In this document: positions 37,656 through 46,331 of the stretch, one piece after another
How positions within the stretch are numbered: the stretch's first letter is position 1
Layout: each line of letters opens with the position of its first letter
Origin: an uncultured Bacteroidota bacterium
Lineage (GTDB): Bacteria > Bacteroidota > Bacteroidia > Bacteroidales > P3
Direction of reading: 5' to 3'
Assembly: GCA_902788805.1 (NCBI GenBank)
Contig: CADALO010000008.1
Coordinates: 1-64,000, forward strand
DNA length: 64,000 nucleotides
Notes under the pieces: generated by a model
What the model saw: only the letters and a program-made list of their open reading frames with translations
Told to the model about the DNA's origin: nothing
Database searches by the model: none
Made by a program: the position numbers and the translations under genes

Positions 37656-37892
37656 CTATTGTACAAGTATCAGGATGTCATTCTGTTGCCCTTTTACTAC
37701 GCCGGCCTTTATCTCAAAGCTTTTCTCCTCCTGTCCTTCTGCCTGCAGGCGAATCATTCCTGCCGCCAGGCTTGAAATGATGGGGGCGTGGTTCTCGAGC
37801 AGCTCGAAGAGTCCGCCGGTTCCGGGCAGCTGAATCAGCGTTGCCGGACCGTCATACAGAGTGGAATCGGGTTTAATAATCTTGACGTTCAT
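37656..37892 (-). CDS. atpC: F-type ATP synthase epsilon subunit
   Basis: A 78-residue protein made only of the N-terminal beta-sandwich of epsilon (MNVKIIKPDSTLYDGPATLIQLPG, then LENHAPIISSLAAGMIRL). The C-terminal helical hairpin that inhibits ATPase activity in E. coli (protein of about 138 residues) is absent, as is usual in Bacteroidota. It follows atpD by 19 bp. No other ATP synthase genes are nearby. Confidence 0.95.
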   Translation of the reverse strand: MNVKIIKPDSTLYDGPATLIQLPGTGGLFELLENHAPIISSLAAGMIRLQAEGQEEKSFEIKAGVVKGQQNDILILVQ

Positions 37893-37911
37893 AAACTAAG
37901 GTATTGTTACG

Positions 37912-39426
<1,515 letters not shown>

Positions 39427-39507
39427 TTATAATAATATCATTTTTAGTTTCTTACTACAATTGCCACCTCTCGTCCGCAGGACGTGTGGCATCGATAAAA
39501 ACGGATG

Positions 39508-39515
39508 CAAATTTA
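39508..39515 (-). promoter_or_regulatory. -7 element of atpDC
   Basis: TAAATTTG on the minus strand, about 90 bp before the atpD ATG. The -33 half is not clear. Confidence 0.4.
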
Positions 39516-39583
39516 CAACAATTCTTATAATTATTAAACCCTTTTTATGAAAAAAATATTCACAATTCGGGTTATTTGCTGAC

Positions 39584-40687
39584 TCATAATATCTTATATA
39601 TTTTTCCGGGCAGACATCTGCATAGGTTTTTAAGCTCCAAACTAAGCAGTGCAGCGGCTATTTTGGGCATTGCAAGGTCGCAAAAATCGGGTATTTCATC
39701 CATTGCTATGTCTTGGTGGGCGGCAAGCACATCGTATACCGCCTGTTCGTCAGCGTTAAGTTTCGGAAACAGAGTGGTTTGCTTACCTGCCTGCTTTGTT
39801 TTGCGTTCCCATCCCATATTGAGCATCAAGTCGTCGGCGTCGCGAATCAGCATCGCTTTGCAGGCGGCGATGATGGCGTTGCATCCCTCCGAGTTCTTGT
39901 CGCCGATGCGCCCTGGGAAGGCAAACAAGTCGCGATTGTAACTATTTGCTATGTTGGCTGTTATGAGCGCACCGCCTTTTCGCGATGCCTCCACAACGAT
40001 GGTTGCGTCTGAAAGTGCTGCTATTATGCGGTTGCGGGCGGGGAAGAGGCCGGGCTTCATCGGTATGTCGGTGCGTATCTCGGTGAGCAACGAGCCTCCG
40101 CAGGCAAGCATCTGCTTGGCCAGATTGCGGTTCTGTGGCGGATAGAGGCGGTTCAGGCCGTGGGCCAGCACGCCTACGGTGGGTAGGCCGCACTCGATGG
40201 CCGCCGAGTGCGAAGCGGCATCGATGCCTATGGCCAATCCGCTGACAATGGTGATGCCCTCGCCGCGAAGGTCGGTTACAAGCTTGTGCGTCAGGTCGAT
40301 ACCCTGCACGGTGGCTTTGCGTGTACCCACCACGCTCACAGCGCGCTCGGGGTTGAGGTCGGCGTTGCCAAGAGTGTAGATGACGATGGGCGAGTCGACG
40401 CAGCCGGGCAGATTGAGCCGCTGCGGGAAATCGGCCTCTTTATAGTATAACACCCTGATTTTGTTCTTCTCAACGAACTTCAGCTCCTTCTCGACGGCAT
40501 TGAAGACGCTCTTCTCTTTGATAGCTTTGACAATATCGGCGCGCTGGCCGAAAATATGCCTCAATTCGCTCCCCGACATATTGAACAGCGCCTCGGCCGA
40601 ATCGACAATCTCCAGCAACTGACGTGCCGAACGGCACCCGATGCCCGGCAGCATCGTCAGCGCAATCTCGTTAAAATGGTCGCTCAT
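39584..40687 (-). CDS. dprA: DNA-processing protein DprA
   Basis: A 367-residue DprA/Smf protein, which loads RecA on incoming single-stranded DNA in natural transformation. An N-terminal helix-hairpin-helix-like part (LTMLPGIGCRSARQLLEI) is followed by the Rossmann-like core: RAVSVVGTRKAT, GLAIGIDAASHSAA, TVGVLAHGLNRLYPPQN, LFPARNRIIAALSDATIVVEA and KGGALITANIA. A winged-helix-like C-terminal domain ends the protein. Its 5' region contains element C; a possible TATATTTG box beyond the element would put the element in the mRNA leader. Confidence 0.96.
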   Translation of the reverse strand: MSDHFNEIALTMLPGIGCRSARQLLEIVDSAEALFNMSGSELRHIFGQRADIVKAIKEKSVFNAVEKELKFVEKNKIRVLYYKEADFPQRLNLPGCVDSPIVIYTLGNADLNPERAVSVVGTRKATVQGIDLTHKLVTDLRGEGITIVSGLAIGIDAASHSAAIECGLPTVGVLAHGLNRLYPPQNRNLAKQMLACGGSLLTEIRTDIPMKPGLFPARNRIIAALSDATIVVEASRKGGALITANIANSYNRDLFAFPGRIGDKNSEGCNAIIAACKAMLIRDADDLMLNMGWERKTKQAGKQTTLFPKLNADEQAVYDVLAAHQDIAMDEIPDFCDLAMPKIAAALLSLELKNLCRCLPGKIYKIL

Positions 40688-40769
40688 CTTGCTTTGTGTG
40701 GTGTTTTGTATTGTTACACAGGTTTATGATTTGTTTTTCCGCCAAACTCTCGCCGCACATTCTCCATAT

Positions 40770-40879
40770 CAACTCCGGTCGTTGTACAATATATGTACAA
40801 TACTTGTACAATATTTGTACGTTTACAATTGTACATATATTGTACAAGTATTGTACATATATTGTACACCGGAGTTGGT
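40770..40879. repeat. 11-bp iteron palindrome, copy C
   Basis: A 110-bp palindrome with ends CAACTCCGG and CCGGAGTTG. Left iterons GTTGTACAATA, TATGTACAATA, CTTGTACAATA, TTTGTACG; the right half repeats them in inverse order. Compared with copy A the third iteron begins C instead of G on both arms, a paired change. About five bases next to the right end are missing. It lies between divergent dprA and the gene at 41117. Confidence 0.9.
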
Positions 40880-40930
40880 ACGGCGAAAAACCGGTTTTGG
40901 CAGGTCGGAAAACTCTCTTGTTTCGGACTG

Positions 40931-40938
40931 CAAATATA
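40931..40938 (-). promoter_or_regulatory. Possible -7 element of dprA upstream of element C
   Basis: TATATTTG on the minus strand. If used, the dprA mRNA leader would be about 235 nt and contain element C as a long hairpin. No convincing -33 box. Confidence 0.3.
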
Positions 40939-41085
40939 CGTTTTTTTTGAAAAACTATGTTTTTTCAGGCTGAAATCAATCGTCGGGCGGTGCCAGTAAG
41001 CCCTGAATGGTGTTTGTAATTGTTTGATTTGTCGCAATGTGTGTGCTGTTGCAAAATAGGGGATGGCCGATTCGGGAAAAAGTCG

Positions 41086-41093
41086 TATCTTTG
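41086..41093 (+). promoter_or_regulatory. -7 element for the FAD oxidoreductase gene
   Basis: TATCTTTG followed by GC and an AT-rich leader, 24 bp before the ATG at 41117. Confidence 0.5.
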
Positions 41094-41116
41094 CATTTTA
41101 TTTATATTTTTGAAGA

Positions 41117-42367
41117 ATGGATGTAATTATTGGAGCCGGAATTTCCGGATTGAGCTATGCCGCCGCCACGCCGAACGACTATCTGGTCGTTGAGGCCGAC
41201 GGCGAGATTGGAGGCTATTGCAAGACTATATACCAGGACGGTTTCATTTGGGACTATTCGGGCCATTTCTTCCACTTCCAGCATCCTGAACTGAGGGACT
41301 ATGTGATGCAGCAAATAGCAGAGGACGAGATGCTTACCGTTGCAAAGCATACGCAAATCCTTTATGGCGACAGGCATATAGACTTCCCCTTCCAGATGAA
41401 CATTCATCAGTTGCCGCAGGAGGAGTTTATCGATTGCCTCTACGACCTGTTCACTGCCGAGCAGAAGACAGACTTCGGCTCGTTCAAGGATATGATTTAC
41501 ACTAAGTTCGGCAAGTCTATTTCCGAAAAGTTCCTGATTCCCTACAATACCAAGCTCTATGCCACCGACCTTGACCGCCTGGATGTGGACGCTATGGGGC
41601 GCTTTTTCCCGTATGCCGACAAGGAGCAGATCGTCAAGAACTTCCGTCACCCTGAGGGTCATTCCTACAACGCATCGTTCCTCTATCCCAAGGCAGGATG
41701 TGTGCGCATTGTTAATTCGGTGGCGTCCAATGTAGATGCTGAAAGAATAAGTTTAAATGAGCGTATGCTGTCGATTGATACAGAGAATCATAATGTTGTA
41801 ACAAGCAAGCGTGCATTGCATTATGACAATCTGATTTCGACCATTCCTTTCCCAAAACTGCTTGATGCCTGTTCGATGGACTATGACCGCTCGGTCTACT
41901 CGTGGAACAAGGTGCTTGTCTTTAACCTGGGCTTCGATTCGAAGGGGCCTGAAAAGGTCAATAGCTGGCTCTATGTCCCCGAAAGCAAATATGTGTTCTA
42001 TCGCGTTGGTTTCTATGACAATATACTTGGACAAGACCGCACGTCGCTCTATGTGGAAATCGGTTTTGGCAAGGATGAGGAGGTGGGCGACATCGACGCA
42101 CTGCTGAAGCGCACGCTGAATGACCTTCAAGCAGCTGGAATTGTCACTTCCGAGCAGAAGCTTGTGTCGCACAACTGTGTGATTATGAATCCGGCATACG
42201 TTCACATAACGCAACGTTCTGAGGCCGACAAGAAGGTGCAGATGAAGCGTTTGGCCGAGAAAAACATCTATTCGATAGGGCGCTACGGCGAATGGAAATA
42301 CTGCTCGCTCGAGGATAATATGTATGATGCCTTTATGCTTTCCAAATCTATACAAAACTCTAAATGA
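41117..42367 (+). CDS. FAD-dependent amine oxidase/UGM-like oxidoreductase
   Basis: A 416-residue flavoprotein. The N-terminal dinucleotide motif IGAGISGLSYA is followed by VEADGEIGGYCKT, as in protoporphyrinogen oxidase, amine oxidase and UDP-galactopyranose mutase relatives. A middle stretch (FLIPYNTKLYATDLDRLDVDAMGRFFP) resembles the mutase/desaturase group. It ends YSIGRYGEWKYCSLEDNMYDAFMLSK, the usual C-terminal FAD contact. The substrate is not known; a role in sugar or lipid modification is possible. The NUDIX gene overlaps its end by 4 bp. Confidence 0.78.
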   Translation: MDVIIGAGISGLSYAAATPNDYLVVEADGEIGGYCKTIYQDGFIWDYSGHFFHFQHPELRDYVMQQIAEDEMLTVAKHTQILYGDRHIDFPFQMNIHQLPQEEFIDCLYDLFTAEQKTDFGSFKDMIYTKFGKSISEKFLIPYNTKLYATDLDRLDVDAMGRFFPYADKEQIVKNFRHPEGHSYNASFLYPKAGCVRIVNSVASNVDAERISLNERMLSIDTENHNVVTSKRALHYDNLISTIPFPKLLDACSMDYDRSVYSWNKVLVFNLGFDSKGPEKVNSWLYVPESKYVFYRVGFYDNILGQDRTSLYVEIGFGKDEEVGDIDALLKRTLNDLQAAGIVTSEQKLVSHNCVIMNPAYVHITQRSEADKKVQMKRLAEKNIYSIGRYGEWKYCSLEDNMYDAFMLSKSIQNSK

Positions 42368-42975
42368 CAATTAACTACCAGTATAATAGTCTGACGTTTC
42401 TGCCGGATGGCACTGTGGCTTGCGGCGCTACTATGCTGCCTCGCGGAACGGACGTGGGAGAGTGCCTGCGGCAACTTGTGGAGGGCCAGGGCGTCTTTGC
42501 CGTGTGCGGCGTCGATGCCCGTCAACTTGTGCGTTTTTTGCACGAGAACTATATTTTTATCAAAGCGGCCGGTGGTGTTGTGGAGCGGCCCGACGGCAAG
42601 CGGCTGCTGATGATTCGCAACGACAGGGCCGATCTGCCCAAAGGCAAGGTGGAAGCAGGGGAGACTCTGGCGCAGGCAGCATTGCGCGAGACGCAGGAGG
42701 AGACGGGCTTGTCGGACATCCGCCGTGGCACGCTGCTGCTGAAGACCTATCATATCTATGACCTTTATGGCGGCTGGCATTTCAAACAAACGTCCTGGTA
42801 TGCAATGCAACTGCTTGACGAACAGCCCCTCGTGCCACAAACCGAGGAGGGAATTACGTCGCTTGAGTGGTGCGATGCTGCCGAGTGGCGCGCCAAACTT
42901 TTGCATAGCTATGCCACAATGCGAATCATAACAAGTCAAGTGCCTGACACAAGGCTATTTAACAGCATTAGTTAA
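42364..42975 (+). CDS. NUDIX hydrolase
   Basis: A 203-residue protein. The NUDIX box fills residues 94-116, with the conserved pattern GK...EAGET...RETQEETGL, which binds Mg2+ and cleaves a nucleoside diphosphate linked to another group. The first 65 residues are an extra N-terminal region (LPDGTVACGATM, GVFAVCGVDARQLVRFL) that is not part of the box. The substrate is unknown. It is translationally coupled to the FAD oxidoreductase gene (ATGA overlap). Confidence 0.9.
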   Translation: MTINYQYNSLTFLPDGTVACGATMLPRGTDVGECLRQLVEGQGVFAVCGVDARQLVRFLHENYIFIKAAGGVVERPDGKRLLMIRNDRADLPKGKVEAGETLAQAALRETQEETGLSDIRRGTLLLKTYHIYDLYGGWHFKQTSWYAMQLLDEQPLVPQTEEGITSLEWCDAAEWRAKLLHSYATMRIITSQVPDTRLFNSIS

Positions 42976-43017
42976 TAAGTTTTTTCTCTGTTTTACTTCA
43001 ATTTTAACAAAAAGTTG

Positions 43018-43025
43018 TACTTTTG
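43018..43025 (+). promoter_or_regulatory. -7 element of pyrE
   Basis: TACTTTTG, 33 bp before the ATG at 43059. It overlaps the longer in-frame TTG start, which argues for the downstream ATG. Confidence 0.55.
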
Positions 43026-43058
43026 CAACTTAAAATTAACATTCAGAATAGTAAGAAA

Positions 43059-43700
43059 ATGAACGAAACTGCCGAACAAACAAGCTCTTTCCTATTGCAG
43101 GTGAAGGCTGTGAAACTGAACAACGAGAATCCTTTTACTTGGGCTTCGGGCCGCAAGTCGCCTATCTATTGCGACAATCGCGTGACGCTCTCTTATCCTG
43201 AGATCAGAACTTTCATCCGTCAGCGTTTTGTCGACATTATCAATGAGTATTATGGCGATGTCGATGTCATTGCCGGTGTTGCCACGGGCGGCATCGCTCA
43301 GGGTGCCCTGGTGGCTCAGGAACTCGGCAAACCGTTCGTCTATGTTCGCTCGGAAGAGAAGAAGCACGGTTTGACCAATCAGATTGAAGGTGAAATACAT
43401 AGCGGCCAGACGGTTGTGGTGGTTGAAGACCTTGTTTCGACTGGCAAGAGTTCGTTGATAGCTGTCCACGCTTTGCGCGACAAAGGATGCATCGTCAAGG
43501 GTATGGTGGCCATATTCACCTATGGTCTTGAGGTCGCTGCCAAGAATTTTGCCGAGGCCAATGTCGAGCTGCATACTCTGACAAACTATGACACTCTGGT
43601 AAAGGTGGCTTGCGAACAGGACTACGTCCGCGACCACGACCTTGAGTCGTTGAAGACCTGGCGCGAGAATCCTGAACTCTGGTCAGAGCAGCATAGTTAA
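43059..43700 (+). CDS. pyrE: Orotate phosphoribosyltransferase
   Basis: A 213-residue enzyme of pyrimidine synthesis that joins orotate to PRPP to give OMP. The PRPP loop is VVVVEDLVSTGKSS (119-132); substrate contacts appear in FTWASGRKSPIYCDNR (26-41), GVATGGIAQGALVA and the catalytic loop region EEKKHGL. The ATG at 43059 is chosen because the frame's TTG at 43023 lies inside the -7 element. The SRPBCC-like gene follows after 25 bp. Confidence 0.96.
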   Translation: MNETAEQTSSFLLQVKAVKLNNENPFTWASGRKSPIYCDNRVTLSYPEIRTFIRQRFVDIINEYYGDVDVIAGVATGGIAQGALVAQELGKPFVYVRSEEKKHGLTNQIEGEIHSGQTVVVVEDLVSTGKSSLIAVHALRDKGCIVKGMVAIFTYGLEVAAKNFAEANVELHTLTNYDTLVKVACEQDYVRDHDLESLKTWRENPELWSEQHS

Positions 43701-43725
43701 TAAAATCCATACAATCACTCAAGTT

Positions 43726-44139
43726 ATGACAGCAGAATCAAAGAGGGTCACTGCTCAATGCGGTGCCGAAAGACTATATAATTTCGCTTGCGATTTCAGC
43801 AATTTCCAACGGCTGCTGCCTCCGCAGGTGGAGGGCTTCCAGACCGACGGCAATACCTGTTCGTTCAAAGTCGCCGGTTTTATGCAGCTGACACTGCAGT
43901 ATGCCGAGCGCACACCATACAGTACGGTGGCTATATCGCCGGCTGCAGGTAGCGGCTCGCCGATACCGTTTCGTTTCGTTATGAATATCAGCCCGATGAG
44001 CGACAATGAATGCGAAGTCGTTGTCCGTGCCGAGGTTGAGGGCGGCAACCCAATGATGACTATGATGCTGAAACCCAAACTGCGTCCCGCACTCGACAAG
44101 ATAGCAGAGCAGATTCAGTATTATTCGGCCGGCTTGTAG
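43726..44139 (+). CDS. SRPBCC/START-like small protein
   Basis: A 137-residue cytoplasmic protein without clear catalytic motifs. The pattern KRVTAQCGAERLYNFACDFSNFQRLLP, followed by alternating strands and a C-terminal helix (ALDKIAEQIQYY), is that of the helix-grip SRPBCC fold, which binds hydrophobic ligands. The fold assignment rests on pattern only. It is probably co-transcribed with pyrE and is followed by a strong terminator. Confidence 0.65.
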   Translation: MTAESKRVTAQCGAERLYNFACDFSNFQRLLPPQVEGFQTDGNTCSFKVAGFMQLTLQYAERTPYSTVAISPAAGSGSPIPFRFVMNISPMSDNECEVVVRAEVEGGNPMMTMMLKPKLRPALDKIAEQIQYYSAGL

Positions 44140-44170
44140 TTTTCGATTTTTCATTTTCTGAATAAGAACA

Positions 44171-44197
44171 GATGGCACTACGGTGCCATCTTTTTTT
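44171..44197 (+). terminator. Rho-independent terminator after the pyrE row
   Basis: GATGGCAC-TACG-GTGCCATC followed by seven T residues. Confidence 0.92.
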
Positions 44198-44228
44198 ATA
44201 GTTTACTATTATATTTAATTTTTATTCG

Positions 44229-44236
44229 TATATTTG
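44229..44236 (+). promoter_or_regulatory. -7 element for the SUMF1-like gene
   Basis: TATATTTG, 37 bp before the ATG at 44274. The longer in-frame TTG start at 44241 would leave almost no leader. Confidence 0.5.
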
Positions 44237-44273
44237 CAAGTTGACATTGTTATTTACAAATCTGAGTAAGAAT

Positions 44274-45350
44274 ATGAAACATAGATTTTTACTTTGTTCT
44301 TTATTGTGTTTTTGCGGTCTTGCCGGGGCGCAAAACGTGACGAATGTGTCCTTTGTGCGCAACGATAAGGAGGTGACAATTACCTACGACCTCAGTAAAG
44401 ATGCCGACATTCGCGTATGTGCATCGATTGACGGAGGCCGCTATTATGGCGACTACATCGAGAATATGGGTGGCGACATAGGCAAGGGTATAAAAGCCGG
44501 CAAGGGCAAGCAGATCATTGTCTACGACCTGCCCGACCTGCGCTTTCTGCCATACGAGCCTGATTCGACCGGTTTCAATGCCTCCGACACGCTTATCCGT
44601 TTCTCGGTGGAGATTGACGACGGCTCGGTGGACATCAAGGTCAATAATATGAAGTTCCGTATGATGCCGGTTCCCGGTGGCACTTTCAATATGGGTTGCA
44701 CCCGTCCGGGTGCTGCCAAGCACAACTATGAGGCTGAATTCCCTGTGCATAAGGTGACTGTAGATACGTTCTATATGGGTAAATTCGAAGTGACCCAGCG
44801 CTTATGGAAGGAGGTGATGAACGACAACCCGAGCCGTTGGACATACAATGACAGCCTGCCCGTGGAACAGGTGTCGTGGAATGACGTTCAGATGTTTATC
44901 GCTCGGTTGTCGCAGATGACGGGCTATCGTTTCCGTCTGCCCACCGAGGCGGAATGGGAGTTTGCTGCTCGTGGCGGCAATCTCTCAAAGAACCACGTGT
45001 TCCCCGGTGTAGATGGCGATCCGGGTTCGGTTGCCTGGTATGGTATGAACTCGGGCAATATCACCCATCCTGTGGGCCGCAAGAAAGCCAATGAACTTGG
45101 CCTCCACGATATGGCTGGCAATGTTTGGGAGTGGTGCTCTGACTGGTACGAGGCGTACAGCGCTGAGCCACAGACCAATCCGCGCGGTCCCCGACACGGA
45201 GAGAGCCGCATACTGCGTGGCGGATGCCTCAACAGTCCGTCGTGGGGCTGTACGGTGAGCGACCGCAGTTGGTATCAGCCCGACTATGGATATGGCTTCC
45301 ACGGCTTCCGCCTTGTTCTGGATTCGGTGGAGGAGCCTGAAGAAGAGTAG
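44274..45350 (+). CDS. Secreted SUMF1/formylglycine-enzyme-like protein
   Basis: A 358-residue protein with a signal peptide (ending AGAQ), a beta-rich domain (about residues 21-125), and a SUMF1/PvdO/EgtB-type domain (about 130-350): PVPGGTFNMGC, FYMGKFEVTQRLWKEVM, LPTEAEWEFAARGG, HDMAGNVWEWCSDWY, RILRGGCLNSPSWGC and GFHGFRLV. In true formylglycine-generating enzymes two cysteines stand 4 and 9 residues after GG; here the first is Ser and the second Cys is present. The sulfatase-activating reaction is therefore doubtful. A role near the GldJ/GldK class of gliding or T9SS lipoproteins cannot be excluded, but no lipobox is present. Confidence 0.85.
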   Translation: MKHRFLLCSLLCFCGLAGAQNVTNVSFVRNDKEVTITYDLSKDADIRVCASIDGGRYYGDYIENMGGDIGKGIKAGKGKQIIVYDLPDLRFLPYEPDSTGFNASDTLIRFSVEIDDGSVDIKVNNMKFRMMPVPGGTFNMGCTRPGAAKHNYEAEFPVHKVTVDTFYMGKFEVTQRLWKEVMNDNPSRWTYNDSLPVEQVSWNDVQMFIARLSQMTGYRFRLPTEAEWEFAARGGNLSKNHVFPGVDGDPGSVAWYGMNSGNITHPVGRKKANELGLHDMAGNVWEWCSDWYEAYSAEPQTNPRGPRHGESRILRGGCLNSPSWGCTVSDRSWYQPDYGYGFHGFRLVLDSVEEPEEE

Positions 45351-45426
45351 GTCGGTTGCTGTATTGCTCAAAAGAAACGCTTTAATTGTCCAATAAAAAC
45401 ATTTTCAACTTTCAAACCCTTAACCA

Positions 45427-45957
45427 ATGATTACAGTACACGACAAGCAGTTTGAGCTTTATATGACGGAGGCTGAAATCCAGCAGGATGTGAATCGCGT
45501 CGCAGCAGAGATTTCGCGTGACCTTAAAGATAAGAACCCGCTTTTCTGTCCGACCCTTACGGGTGCTTTTATGTTTATGACCGACTTGGCAAGGGCACTG
45601 GACTTTGACGCGGAGACCTACTTTGTGAAATACAGCTCGTATAGCGGTATGAGCAGCACCGGCAAGGTTAAGTCGGAACTGCCTTTCCCGCAGAAGTGCA
45701 AGGGCCGTCACGTGGTCATAGTTGAGGATATTGTCGATACGGGTATCACTATGGAAGCTATGCTTGAGGAGCTGCGCAAGATGGAGCCTGCTGGCATTTA
45801 TATTGCATCGTTCCTGTTTAAGCCCAATAGTTTTAAGAAGAACTTTAAGGTTGACTATATAGGTCGTTCAATACCAAATGATTTTATTTTGGGCTACGGC
45901 TTGGATTATGACAATTTCGGTAGATTCTACCGCGATATTTATGTTGTTTCCCAATGA
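45427..45957 (+). CDS. hpt: Hypoxanthine phosphoribosyltransferase
   Basis: A 176-residue purine salvage enzyme. The PRPP loop is VVIVEDIVDTGITM (96-109); the flexible-loop region KYSSYSGMSSTG (69-79) and FKPNSFKKNFKVDYIGRSIPNDFILGYGLDY near the C-terminus are typical of HPRT. It converts hypoxanthine or guanine to IMP or GMP. It overlaps the following lipoprotein gene by 4 bp. Confidence 0.95.
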   Translation: MITVHDKQFELYMTEAEIQQDVNRVAAEISRDLKDKNPLFCPTLTGAFMFMTDLARALDFDAETYFVKYSSYSGMSSTGKVKSELPFPQKCKGRHVVIVEDIVDTGITMEAMLEELRKMEPAGIYIASFLFKPNSFKKNFKVDYIGRSIPNDFILGYGLDYDNFGRFYRDIYVVSQ

Positions 45958-46331
45958 AAAAATATAGAAGATTTTTCTTTGTCTTGGGTATTGTCGGCGT
46001 GTGCTCGCTGATGTTTTCCTGTAAGGAGGAGCCCAAGTTCGATATCGACTTGATTGTTGGCAAATGGGTGTCGGGCACCGAATATTGGCGTTACGACACT
46101 GATGGAACCGGCGTTACGTGGGACGAAGCTGACGATGTCCACGAGGATGAAGCACAGGCGTTCAAATGGGAATTCGACCCTGAGAGCAACCGCTTGAACC
46201 ATATCCACTGGATGGAAATGACGCAGGAATGGACGCTTCCCAAGAGTTACACACTTAAGGCTTTGGACGACAATAAGCTGTCGTACAAAGACCGTTTTGA
46301 TTCCACTTACACTTTCAACAGGGTATTATAA
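45954..46331 (+). CDS. Small lipoprotein, lipocalin-like
   Basis: A 125-residue protein with a signal peptide and lipobox (MFSC, Cys23). The mature part contains IVGKWVSGTEYWRYDTDGTG, WEFDPESN and LDDNKLSYKD, a pattern seen in Bacteroidota lipocalin-like lipoproteins that start with a 'GKW' strand. Function is not known. It overlaps hpt by 4 bp and shares one base with the AsmA gene start, so all three are coupled. Confidence 0.75.
   Translation: MKKYRRFFFVLGIVGVCSLMFSCKEEPKFDIDLIVGKWVSGTEYWRYDTDGTGVTWDEADDVHEDEAQAFKWEFDPESNRLNHIHWMEMTQEWTLPKSYTLKALDDNKLSYKDRFDSTYTFNRVL

Noticed and set aside
44274..45350. Gliding/T9SS lipoprotein GldK or GldJ
   Set aside because: The SUMF1 fold is shared, but there is no lipobox and no gldLMN genes follow.
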